A stretch of DNA of 64,000 nucleotides, from the NCBI GenBank assembly GCA_963575745.1, contig CAUYUJ010020760.1, positions 456,731 to 520,730 of the forward strand, written 5' to 3'. Shown one piece after another: positions 54,175 through 63,489 of the stretch. The translations under genes and the position numbers were made by a program. Position 1 is the stretch's first letter. Every line of letters begins with the position of its first letter. The notes beneath the pieces are model-generated. The model was not told the DNA's origin and did no database searches. It saw nothing but the letters and a program-made list of their open reading frames with translations. The DNA comes from Prorocentrum cordatum (lineage: Eukaryota > Sar > Dinophyceae > Prorocentrales > Prorocentraceae).

Positions 54175-54345
54175 CCACGGACCCGGGTCAGTCCAGACCC
54201 GGGGCAGCCAAGCTTTGCAGGATCCTGCAGGATCCTGCACCCCAAGCCCAGGTCAATGAAACCCTGGCTCTGCAGGATCCTGCAAGATCCGGCGCTCTGA
54301 CCGACCCCCCGTTTGCATTGACCCCCGTCTCTTGAGCCACGACGC
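54175..54345 (+). repeat. Dispersed repeat family H, copy 1
   Basis: gacccgggtcagtccagacc, then tgcaggatcctgcaggatcc and ttgacccccgtctcttgagc. The same blocks occur in order at 61,811-61,945. Rich in the self-complementary words gcaggatcctgc and gacccgggtc. Confidence 0.75.
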
Positions 54346-54624
54346 CCGCGGCATTTCTCCTCTCCAGGGGGAGGCCACACCCCCCCCCCACCCCTCGACC
54401 GCTTTCGGCCCCAGAGCCCACTTCGACCTCCCCCCTCGCCTCCACCTGGTCCCCACCCCGCCCCCCAGCCAGGACTCCCACTCCCGACCTGCTCGCCATC
54501 GTTCGGACGTCCATTCCCCGTGCATTGTTCGGCTGCGTGCGCATTTGTTTCGCAAGATGGCCCAACATGCTCCTCGATGGTCCTCGCCGAGAAAAGCTGC
54601 ACACGTCCGAGCGATGCCAAGCCT

Positions 54625-54719
54625 GGTGATCCAGGGGGTGCTGAGGGTGGAGATGGGGGTGGGATTTGCCCCAAAGGACCACCACCTTACTCCCAGCCAG
54701 TACCCCCTGGATCACCTGG
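54625..54719. repeat. Inverted repeat, 15-bp perfect arms
   Basis: ggtgatccagggggt on the left and its exact reverse complement accccctggatcacc on the right enclose about 60 bases. Possible small fold-back element. Confidence 0.6.
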
Positions 54720-54772
54720 TGGGGGTCCTGGCTGGGGGTGGGCGTGGGTTGTGTTGCTCTCATCTTGAGGGG

Positions 54773-55018
54773 TCACTGACCAAACTGCCGGGTCTGCGAG
54801 TGGGAAGTTCCTGGGGTGGGTCATGGCTGAGCCGAGGAATTTCCAGTGGGTGTCACCCATTGCTCGGGGCGCGCCCCAACTCGCAGAAGGTCACTGACCA
54901 AACTGCCGGGTCTGCGAACGTGCCGCCACTGAGAAGTTCCTCAAGTGAGTGGAGGGTAAGCCGACGGACTCCCAGTGGGGGACACCCATTGCGTCGGGCG
55001 TACCCCAACTCGCAACCT
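54773..55018. repeat. Tandem duplication, unit about 120 bp
   Basis: ggtcactgaccaaactgccg at 54,772 and again at 54,889. Both copies have cagtggg..acacccattgc and gccccaactcgcaa/taccccaactcgcaa ends. Confidence 0.88.
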
Positions 55019-55124
55019 GTTGTGGAGGTTGCTGGATCGGAGCCCGCCCTGGCCATCAGCCCCTCAAGAGCTTTGCGTTACTAGCCTGGCACGTGCAGCT
55101 GGCACGTGCCAGCAGAAGGGCAGG

Positions 55125-55205
55125 GGAATAGGGGAGGAGGGGGGGAGGGAGGAGGGTGAGGGAGTGGAGGGCGAGAGGAGGAAGGAGGGGAGGGAGAGGG
55201 GGGCG
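55125..55205. repeat. GGA-rich purine tract
   Basis: ggagggagga-type sequence immediately before repeat block G copy 1, as at 62,470-62,575. Confidence 0.85.
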
Positions 55206-55217
55206 GCAAGCTAGGTG

Positions 55218-55885
55218 CGCCCGCGTCATATTTGATGTCCAAACCCTTCCACCCATTCCTTACAATTGCGTAGAGCCCCTGTTTGTTCGCATCATCGGGT
55301 GTCGACGAACACATTGATCCCGAAAGGGTAACCACCGCACAACCGAGCATGGCAGAGTATGGTGTAGGTGAGCACGGCAGAGCGTTGCATGGCGTTGCAT
55401 GATGTGGCAATGCGTAACCAAGCATCGAATGTCATAGCTTTGCATCGTGGCGTAGCAAGGCATGGCATCACACAGCGGTGCAGAACATGAAGCTACTTTG
55501 AATGCCATGCCATGGCGCTGTACAGTATAGCACGTCATAACATTGCGTAGCCAAGCCTTGCATACCCAAGCACTGCAGAGCAAGGTTGGGCATCGCATAG
55601 TGGCTTCGCATAGCGGACATGACGACACTTATGCAACACACACACACACACCTTTGACAAGGACAACACGGACATGAGACCATCGCCACAATGGGAACAC
55701 TGTGTTCGATTACCTAAAGCGCGTCGGGAGGCCAACACTACAGCGGGAGAAACATCGAGAAGGACCGGGAGCGCAGAACTGAGGCCTCTGCTGCAACAGA
55801 AACAACATTTGAAGGACCGAGCATGCGGACATGCAGCCAGTGCTGCAGCGGGAACCCGATTCTGGAAGGGCCGAACAAAAACACG
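55218..55885 (+). repeat. Duplicated block G, copy 1
   Basis: Order of parts: gcgtcatatttgatgtcc, ccttacaattgcgtagagcc, ttgatcccgaaagggtaacc, a degenerate gcatggc tract (55,345-55,580), and a ~53-base tandem with gctgcagcgggaacccgatt. The same order recurs at 62,575-62,962. No gene recognised. Confidence 0.75.
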
Positions 55886-56139
55886 TACGGACTGGAACGC
55901 ACACGTATGGATTCTGATCTTTTTCGGAAGCCTTGCATCCAATCCAAAAACAGCGGAGGGCGGCCCGATCCTCTCAGCACGTCCTCGGCGGAGAAGGCGA
56001 GTGGCACTCTTGGGCGCGAACCGAAGGGGGGCAATCACTGGGGGGGAAGGAAGGTGCCCTCCTCGGGTCGGGCCCTGGAGCCCCCCCGTTGTTGGCCCCA
56101 GCAGGCCCCTTCAGGGGCCCTGGCGGGCCCCTTTTCAGC

Positions 56140-56215
56140 AGTCCTCCTCCTCCTCCTCCTCCTCCTCCTCCTCTAACTCCACCTCCTCTTTCTCCTCGTC
56201 CTCCTCCTCCTCGCT
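56140..56215. repeat. (CCT)n microsatellite
   Basis: cct units with a ctaactccacctcc interruption. Confidence 0.93.
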
Positions 56216-56249
56216 GCCCCCTCATTGACCGCCCCCCCCCCCCCACAAC

Positions 56250-56590
56250 GCGCCCTCCGATGGTTGCTCACATCGTGTGCGGGCGCAGGCGGAGCCCTCG
56301 AGGGGCCCCCTGGGTGGCCGGGCCCTCCTGCGCGAGGCGCGCGTATCCATCACCGCCGCCTGGGGGGGATCGCCCTGCGGGGACCTCGGCAGGCGTTGGA
56401 TACGCCTACACTTCGCCCCCCCAGCGCCACTGGATTCCCCACGCAGTGCTTGCGTGCAGGGTTTCTCACTTGCCTGACAAAAGAGTCGAGCTGGACGCTG
56501 GCGAGGCATCGCCACGTCGCCGCCCGTGGCCGCCTCGTGCGCCGGGTGGGCCCGGCGAGGTTTCGTCACGATGCCGCCCGTGGCCGCCTC
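56250..56590. other. No recognisable gene
   Basis: GC-rich with a 50-base local duplication: cgccacgtcgccgcccgtgg and cacgatgccgcccgtggccg. No protein homology. Confidence 0.35.
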
Positions 56591-56712
56591 TAGCTTGGAC
56601 GGAGGCGGAGGCGGAGGAGGCGGAGGAGGAGGAGGAGGAGGAGGAGGAGGAGGAGGGAGGAGGAGGAGGAGGAGGAGGAGGAGGAGGGAGGAGGGAGGAG
56701 GAGGAGGATAGC
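56590..56712. repeat. (GGA)n microsatellite
   Basis: Nearly pure gga/gag triplets. E-, G- and R-runs on this strand. Confidence 0.95.
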
Positions 56713-56839
56713 TTGCACCACATAGCTCTCAAATTCACAATGCAATAATTCACTGTTTGGGGCCCACGCTGGCTATAACATCCTGTTCTTGACGTACTCA
56801 CCGAGTGTTGGGTGCTGGTCAGTGGTCCCTGACTTGAGC

Positions 56840-57018
56840 ATCGTTTAACCGATCCCCATCCCCACCAGCGCAAGCTGGGCCCCACTGGCCGATTCACCCC
56901 CCTGATGGGGAGATAGGCTGCTCTCTTCGGGTTCCAAGGGGCATATCCCCAACCGAGGTGGTGAGACGGCGGGGCTCGAGATGTGGATGGGGATGGGGAC
57001 AGGAATCGGTTAAACGAT
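56840..57018. mobile_element. 179-bp fold-back element with ATCGTTTAACCGAT ends
   Basis: The left end atcgtttaaccgatccccat and the right end (reverse complement atcgtttaaccgattcctgt, then ccccatccccatcc) form inverted repeats of about 30 bases. No clear target duplication. Non-coding. Confidence 0.65.
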
Positions 57019-57019
57019 A

Positions 57020-57560
57020 CTGATGATTAACTCTTTCTTGGGCATCAACGAGCATGGCCATCCTGCCCGGGCCGCATCCGACCGAGCACCCTCGATCCGT
57101 GCAGTGGTGGGGTGCAGCACGTGCAGAGCTACTCGGGGCGCGCAGACATGGATCGGGGGAGGTGCCCTCCCCATAATGCGGCCAATGCCGCCCCGTTCGG
57201 CGGCAGAAATCCGCAATTTCCCATGGAAACGGGACCCGGCGCTAATCCACGGCCCCTTGATCCATGTTTGCGATCGCCGACGCTACAGCGACACCAAAAT
57301 GTTTGTGAAGGAGGCCCCCGCCCGTACGCGTGGCTGCCTTGCCGTCGAAGCACGGCCATAAGAACGCGAGCCTCAAGAAACATTAGCCCCGAATGCCCAA
57401 GGCCTCACTGTTTTAGTTTTTTCTTTTTTCTTTTACAGATTTTCACCCAAGACGAATCGCATTCCCAAGTGGAGGGCCGAAGTACGGGTTGGCAGAACTG
57501 CACCACTACAAAGCTGGCGTGGCTCTATATCGTCGTGCCAACTGTACGGCTCACGGCTTA
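57020..57560. other. Unassigned stretch with a strong 3' splice-site-like sequence
   Basis: At 57,417-57,440 tttttcttttttcttttacag looks like a polypyrimidine tract plus AG, followed by a polar open frame (FTQDESHSQVEGRSTGWQN). I recognise no protein. A gene end here is possible but unproven. Confidence 0.25.
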
Positions 57561-57904
57561 GGATCTTTCACTTCAAACACCGATCAACCAACACTCGAAA
57601 GACCCGAAATACCTCCCTCCGCTTCCACCTCCCCTCCCCCCTGCTGGCCAGCCGCAACCGGGGGGAAATATGTTCCATATCCCCCGCCCCCCCTGGGGGA
57701 AACCGTCGTTTTGACGATCTCTGGAGGGCTTCGGAAAGAGGGGAAAGGGCCACAGCCCCGAAGCGATGGCTGGTCTGGCGGAGGAGGCGGACCGAGATCC
57801 CCTGACGCTGTGACGCAGCGCAGCTCCCCAAACGTCTCCACCCCTCTCCCCAGGGACCTCTTCCTCAACACGGGCCGCTTCTTGACGGCCTCGGGGCCCG
57901 CCGA

Positions 57905-58260
57905 GGGGGAGGGGGAGGGGGAGGGGGGGGGGAGGGAGGGGGAGGGGGAGGGGGAGGGGGATGGGGTGGGAGGGGGGAGGAAGAAGAGGAGGAGGAGGAG
58001 GGGGAGATGACGGGAGATGACGGCGAGAGGCATCCGACGGGGGCCCGACAGACGCTCGCGATGCCCGCACGGGCGGAGACGGAGACGGAGACGGAGACGG
58101 AGGAGGAGGAGGAGGAAGGAGGAGGAAAAGGAGGAGGAGGAGGAGATGGAGAAAGAGGAGGACCAGGAGGAGGAGGAGGAGGAGGAGGAGGAGGAGGAGA
58201 AGGAGGAGGAGGAGGAGGAGGAGGAGGAGGAGGAGGAGGAGGAGGAGGAGGAGGAGGCTT
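57905..58260. repeat. (GGGGGA)n then (GGA)n purine tract
   Basis: ggggga hexamers to about 57,965, then, after a short unique piece with a (GGAGAC)n patch (58,074-58,100), about 150 bases of gga. Confidence 0.95.
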
Positions 58261-58269
58261 CTCCCAAGA

Positions 58270-58620
58270 CGTGATGGGGGTCGTGCGGCGGCGGCGCCCC
58301 GCTCAGGCGTGGGCCGACCCAGCTCGGCGCTGAACCGGCCCGGCCAATGTAGAAACACCTGCGCTGCGCAATTGTTTCTGGTGGCGGGGGGGGGGTGCCT
58401 CTTGGTGGCGCGCAGAGGGGGATATGGGGGAGTCGGGAAGGCTTCTCGGGAACACCCGGCTTCTCTGAAGACGCGGGCCTGACCTATGGATGTAGTTAAG
58501 GCCCGCGCTTTCTGAGAAACAGGATGCTGCCAACCAGCCTTCCCTCTGCCCCTGCCCCGTTCTGCGCGTGGCTGAATGGGCTTGCTTCCCAAACCCGGCT
58601 CAGGCAACACGCAAGGCTAC
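58270..58620. other. No recognisable gene
   Basis: GC-rich. Includes ggcttctctgaagacgcggg, a weak family E-like patch near 58,460. Nothing else. Confidence 0.35.
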
Positions 58621-58625
58621 TAGTA

Positions 58626-58779
58626 GGTCGGGCATGTCCCCCTACAGGCGGATTTTGAACGAAGAATGAAACAGATTCAACAAGTTCTCAAACATAGTCT
58701 AGAGATACTCAAACATCGTCCCCAGAGTATTTGTTGAACTATCTTTGAATATTCCTCCTGTAGAGGGGCACGCCCGACT
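58626..58779. mobile_element. 154-bp MITE with TA target duplication
   Basis: Left end ggtcgggcatgtccccctac, right end as reverse complement agtcgggcgtgcccctctac. Both continue aggmggaw..ttcaa. Flanked by TA at 58,624-58,625 and 58,780-58,781. Interior AT-rich, unlike the surroundings. Fits a Tc1/mariner-type non-autonomous element, unrelated in sequence to the 28.6-kb MITE. Confidence 0.78.
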
Positions 58780-58819
58780 TAACTCTAGAGGAGCAACAAA
58801 AAGGCGGCACAACCATGAT

Positions 58820-58985
58820 TTCTCGGAGGGGGAAATGAGAAGGGCCGGCCTTCCGAGAAGGCCCAGAAGTCATCGAGCCTTCCGAGATGTTTCCTCAGCC
58901 TCCCCCGAAGACGCAACCTTCTGAGAAGGCCTGCTCCTCCTCCCTCCCGCCCCCCCCTCGCTCGCCGCCGCGCTGGACCTCCGAG
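58820..58985 (+). repeat. Dispersed repeat family E, copy 3
   Basis: gggccggccttccgagaagg, ttccgagatgtttcctcagc, cccccgaagacgcaaccttc, ttctgagaaggcctgctcct and ccccccctcgctcgccgccg in family order. Confidence 0.75.
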
Positions 58986-58989
58986 AGAC

Positions 58990-60215
58990 GCCGCCGGACT
59001 CCGACGGCCCCGACGCGCGGCGGCGGCGGCCCCGCGGAGAGGCCCCGCCGATGCGCCGCAGCGTCTCCATGATCTGGCTGGAGCGGCGCCTCGCCGAGGC
59101 CTCCGCCTGCGGGGGGGGTGTCCGCGGGAGGCCGGCCGTCGACGATCCCCAGGGCCGCGGCGACGAGCGGGGTGCAGCACAGGCGCGCCTTCCCGAGACA
59201 GCCGGCCGTGGGCCCCGGGGGTCTGCACCGCTTCCCCCGAGCACAGGCTCGTCGCTCCGAGTCCCGGGGCCCCCTCGCCCCCCCCCCGAGGCCCCAAACG
59301 GCCCCCAGGCTACAAGCTCCAATCCTCTTGGGAGCGTCGGCCCTCTGGCATTGGCTCGCCCCCGCAGTGCGCAACGCCCGCCGGCGGTGCGATTTGCTCA
59401 CGTCGGGCCTTGTTCCCTGATTCGGCTCCGGGAGCCAGGGGGCCGCTCTCTCTCGGGCCCCGGGGCCACCAAGAGGCCAAGAGGGCATCTGGGGCGAGGA
59501 CCCCCCCGCCTCCCCGGGGGGGGGGGCGGGAGCTCCGGGGCCGCGCACGGAGAAATACGCAGTGACCGAGCACAACGATGTTTGAAACGAAATGTCGTTT
59601 ACAACGAGCAACGACACGAGACCAACGTCTAACACGAACGTTGCAAACGAAGCTGGTGCCATACGGAAGCGAAGGACGGCGCGGGACGTCAAAACAACAA
59701 CGAGCACGAAACGAACCAGCAACGAGCAACAACACGAACAGCACAACCAGGGCCCAAACCGAGCTGAACAACGTGTGTTGCTGGTCCGAGAAATATCCCG
59801 TCGGCGGGCGTCAAAGAGGGGGGTTCAGCGGTGGACAAACCTCCCTTTAATAAACCTCCCCTTAGTGAAAACGGCCTGGGACCCAAACCGGCGGACCTGG
59901 ACCCGCAACAATGACGGCCGCGACGCCCTCTCGCGAACCGAAAACGGCCCATTCCTTAATCGACGTGTCAGGGTAGGAGGTCTATTCATCCACCTCCGAC
60001 AAAGAGGGGGGTCACCAGCTGGAGCGGCGCTCCTCTGTCGCCTCCGCCTGCGGGGGGGTCCGCGAGGCGGGCGTGGACGACCACGGCCGCGACGAAGTCG
60101 CCGTCTCGGAGGGCCCCGGTCGTTGTCCAAGAGAAGAGCAGCCCTGCGGCCCACGCCGCGAAGCGCGGCCGCGGCAGATTGGCCGTCGCGATGACGTCGG
60201 TGGGTGTTGATTGCA
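58990..60215. other. No recognisable gene
   Basis: GC-rich. A ~170-base AT-richer patch (59,575-59,760) has repeated aacgag and acgaaac words. Open frames up to 283 codons on both strands carry no known domain. Confidence 0.35.
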
Positions 60216-60217
60216 GT

Positions 60218-60345
60218 CGCCAGGAGGAGGAGGAGGAGGAGGATGAGGAGGGGGGGAGGAGGACCAGGAGGAGGAGGAGGAGGAGGAGGAGGAGGCGGAG
60301 GAGGAGGAGGAAGATGAGGAGGAGGAAAAGGAGGAGAGTGTCGAT
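60218..60345. repeat. (GGA)n microsatellite
   Basis: gga/gag triplets bounded on both sides by the same words: gatgacgtcggtgggtgt occurs at 60,190 and 60,343, so the tract sits between direct repeats. Confidence 0.93.
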
Positions 60346-60500
60346 GACGTCGGTGGGTGTCAGTGGATGACCTTTTGGATCGCTCAACCTGGAGATCGTT
60401 AGGCATCGACTGCCTTTTGGGCCACTGGAGACGCTCCATCTTAGTCTTAGATCGTTATTTCGACTTCGACCGACTCCGGGTCACTGGCGGCGTTCGACCT

Positions 60501-60710
60501 TCTATTAGAGGCCTCCAGGATGGGTAAGATTGGATGGAACTTGACGATCGCATCGCATCGTCGATGCAACTCCGATGCATCCGGCGAAGTCGGCGACGTC
60601 GGCGTGCGAACATCGGGCTCCACATCGAGCCGCATCGCCGATGCATCTGCGATGCGGCGCGATCCTCCGACCCTATCTGCTTGGAGCCCATCTGCATCTG
60701 AGAGGCTTAG
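60501..60710. mobile_element. Fold-back element, family A copy 4
   Basis: Left ttagaggcctccaggatggg, right inverted ggcgcgatcctccgacccta with ttggagcccatctgcatctg. Interior rich in cgatgc/gcatcg words. Ends close to TTAGAGGC / GAGGCTTAG. Confidence 0.72.
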
Positions 60711-60714
60711 ATGA

Positions 60715-61180
60715 ACGCCCGCACTAGGGCCGAACGCGGCGCCGACCTAAAAACCGTGACTTTGCGATTCTGCGGGTGGAGAAGGCTGCCAGCGAGCGAC
60801 TGTCGCACTCTCTCGCCCCACACCGCGCCCCTGAATCGCCCTACAAATTCTGTCGGGGAGACTCAAGACTCGGGTTCGGGGGGCTCGGTTTGTCCTGACG
60901 TGCCATCACGACAACGCCGCGACCCAACTTGAAATTTGACGCGAGCTCCCGCCGCAAGCACCCCACGAAAACCATACCGCCAAAATCCAGGACGCGCTCC
61001 TCACAAAACGTCGGCAAACCCGAGTTCCGGCTTAGTCGAGTCTCACGTTTCCCCAGTTTTGGGCCAGCCAGGAACTCCGCCTCTTCGGGGAGGGTGGTCC
61101 AGCGAGTCAGCGCCGACCCACGAAGTCTGCGCTGGCCTCGGAAACATTACCATCATAAGGTCGGACCTAGGACATTAACA
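60715..61180. other. No recognisable gene
   Basis: Moderate GC, non-repetitive. No protein homology recognised. Confidence 0.35.
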
Positions 61181-61184
61181 CATC

Positions 61185-61345
61185 CTGCAAGAACATGAGA
61201 CCCCCCGCCGGCCAAAACATCCCAAACCACAAGATCACTCGAGAGCACCTTCTCCCAATATGCACAAACACATTCAACAAACACGAAAAACATTAGGACA
61301 TACCCTCCCCGCACCGACCTCGATCTAATACCTCGGTCCGACCGT
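61185..61345 (+). repeat. Dispersed repeat family J, copy 2
   Basis: caagaacatgagaccccccg, ccggccaaaaca, acaaacacgaaaaacat and accctccccgcaccgacctc, parallel to 32,957-33,130. Confidence 0.75.
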
Positions 61346-61349
61346 ACTG

Positions 61350-61805
61350 CTCTTTGCCCCCTCCCCACCCAGCAAAATGGGGCTGCTAGATGTCAAAATG
61401 AAAGCTCCCGATCTGGCTCGCGCACCCTGTGCACCGCGGCCGCTAGGCCCCAAGGGTCACCGTGCTCAGTGGGTGTCCCGCCTCGCGTCTTCGACGAGTG
61501 AGGCCACAAGTGGTCCAGTGCTTCCTGGGGATCATGCCTCGCGTTTTCGGCTGGGGATCGCTCAAAGCGAATGCTTCATTGATGCTCGACGTTGGATCGA
61601 CCTTCTTTGGAGAAGCCAGCGCAAGACGTGCATTATTAATGCTGCATTATCAATTGCACCCCGAGCCAGATGAATTATGCACGTCCCAGCATCCACCAAC
61701 TCTCTCAACTTCTGCCCCCCTCCCGCTATGCGGGACGGCCCAGGGGGAGGCGCAGGAGGGGGAGGAGAAGAGAGGGCGCCCAGAATTCCCCTCTGCCCTC
61801 TTCGG
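61350..61805. other. No recognisable gene
   Basis: A plus-strand frame of 136 codons (61,462-61,872) reads FGWGSLKANASLMLDVGSTF, protein-like but not identified. Confidence 0.3.
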
Positions 61806-61810
61806 TGATC

Positions 61811-61945
61811 TGACCTGGGTCCATCCAGACCCGGGTCAATCAGGCTTTGCAAGATCCGGGAAAACTTTGTAGGATCCAGCAAGATCTGGCGCCCTGGTTG
61901 ACCTCCGATTGTATTGACCCCGTCTCTTGATCCTCGACCTCTGCT
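61811..61945 (+). repeat. Dispersed repeat family H, copy 2
   Basis: gacctgggtccatccagacc, cgggtcaatcaggctttgca and ttgaccccgtctcttgatcc, as at 54,175-54,345. Confidence 0.75.
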
Positions 61946-61969
61946 CTCGGCAGCCAGCCCGCGGGGGGG

Positions 61970-62160
61970 GGGAAGTGAGAGGGGCCAGCCTTCTCAGAAA
62001 ACTCAGAAACCCCCTGGCCTGATGAGACGTTTCCGGAGACTCCCCCGGAGACACAGAAAGCCTCTCAGAAGGCGCGAGGACTTCTGATAAGTCCCGCCGC
62101 TTTCCGAAAAGGCTTTCTCCTTCTCACTGGCCCCCCTTGCTCGCCGCCGAAACTGTGATA
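61970..62160 (+). repeat. Dispersed repeat family E, copy 4
   Basis: Best full-length copy: ggaagtgagaggggccagcc, ttctcagaaaactcagaaac, gatgagacgtttccggagac, cctctcagaaggcgcgagga, and cttgctcgccgccg. Confidence 0.8.
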
Positions 62161-62175
62161 GAGGAGCAGGAAACT

Positions 62176-62240
62176 GCATGAACAGAAACTTTTGGAGCTC
62201 TGCGCGGATTTCTTGGATCGGCGCGGGACGGCCAACGCTG
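62176..62240 (+). repeat. Family F, one-armed copy 3
   Basis: tgcatgaacagaaacttttg, gagctctgcgcggatttctt and ggatcggcgcggg match the left arm of the 2.5- and 52.6-kb elements. The inverted right arm is missing. Confidence 0.6.
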
Positions 62241-62469
62241 GCGCGCGGAGCGCGCCAGGGGCAAACGCCGCCAGGGGGGCCTGGCCCCGAGCCCTCCTCC
62301 TCCTCCGCCCTCCTCCTGCTTCCCCCCCCCCGCCTCCCCTCCTCCCGAGGGCGGGCCCAGGTCGACGCCCTGCTCCACCGCGCCCCCCTCGGTACCTCGC
62401 CGAGGGGGTACGATGGGAGGCAGGCCCGACTCGGGGGGGAAAAACCCAGCGAGGGCCTCCTCGTCGAGG

Positions 62470-62575
62470 AGGGAGGACTGAGGAGGAGGAGAAGGGAGGA
62501 GAGAGGACTGATGAGGAGGAGGAGAAGGGAGGAGGAGGAGAAGGGAGTAGGAGGAAAGGGAGGGGCGGGAAGGGC
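62470..62575. repeat. GGA-rich purine tract
   Basis: aggaggaggagaagggagga-type sequence leading into block G copy 2. Confidence 0.9.
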
Positions 62576-62962
62576 AAGCTATGTGCGCTCGCGTCATATC
62601 TGACATCCTGCCCCTCCCTCCCATCCCTTACCATGGGGCAGATCCCCTCACTACTCGCACAGTCGGATGTCGAGCAGGGCAATGATCCCGAAAGGGTACG
62701 CGATGCATTGTAGAGCACGGCATGGCATGGCGTAGAAGAGCACCGCAAAGCGTAGTATCAACCTAACATTACATTGCATGCCGTGGCATGGCACGGGAAA
62801 TTACGCCAGCGCTGCAGCGGGAGCACGAGTCGGAACGAGCGGAAGCGCGGATATGAGGCCAGCGCTGCAGCGGGAACACGATTCGGAACGAGCGGAAGCA
62901 CGGAAATGAGGCCAGCGCTGCAGCGGGAGCACGATTCGGAACGAGCGGGGCCCGAAAATGAG
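62575..62962 (+). repeat. Duplicated block G, copy 2
   Basis: gcgtcatatctgacatcc, tgatcccgaaagggtacgcg, a short gcatggc tract, then three perfectly spaced 53-base units (gctgcagcgggagcacgatt) at 62,811, 62,864 and 62,917. Confidence 0.85.
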
Positions 62963-63128
62963 GCCGGAGCAGCATTTTGTGAACAAATGCAGGCGAAAAC
63001 CCAACTCCGGGGAATCCTGTGTAACAAAACAATACGCGGGGGGGGGGCTAACACTTTCAAGCCGTGAGGGAGAGTAGCCTTCATATTGAGCAATTGTAGA
63101 GGGGGGAAGGCCGCGGCCTGCACCTGGA

Positions 63129-63186
63129 TCTCCTCGGGCCCCTCGTGCCGCCGGGTGTTCTGGTAGAAGACGGTGTTGCCCAGCTT
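63129..63186 (-). CDS. Possible small exon (unidentified)
   Basis: On the minus strand, cccag / KLGNTVFYQNTRRHEGPEEIQ / gtgcagg: a protein-like 20-codon piece between an AG and a CAG|GTGC. The polar, non-repetitive peptide stands out from the surrounding low-complexity DNA. Neither gene nor family recognised. It could equally be chance. Confidence 0.25.
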
Positions 63187-63289
63187 CTGGGTCTTCGGCG
63201 GGCGGCGCCCTCCGCCCTCCGCACGCCCTCCCGCCTCGCCCTGCCTCCCTGCGCCTCCCTCCTTCCTCCCTCCCCCCTCCTTCCTCCCG

Positions 63290-63436
63290 CCCGCTGCTGC
63301 TGCTCCTCCTCCTCCTCCTCCCCCTGCTCCTCCTCCTCCTGCTCCTCGTCCCTCCGATTCTTCTCCCCCTCCTCCTCCTCCTCCTCCTCCTCCTCCTCCT
63401 CCTCCTCCTCCTCCTCCTCCTCCTCCTCCTCCTCAG
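63290..63436. repeat. (CCT)n microsatellite ending in CAG
   Basis: About 140 bases of cct/gct units, pure from 63,365. It would be an efficient polypyrimidine tract for the AG at its end. Confidence 0.95.
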
Positions 63437-63486
63437 GTCCGCTACCTGGGGCTCTCCTGCGCGGCGCTAGTGCATACAGCGCGCAG
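63437..63486 (+). CDS. Possible 50-base exon between splice-like sites
   Basis: Preceded by (CCT)n-CAG and followed by cag|gtaaca, a good donor. It encodes VRYLGLSCAALVHTAR in one frame. Length is not a multiple of 3. No homology recognised. Low confidence. Confidence 0.2.
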
Positions 63487-63489
63487 GTA

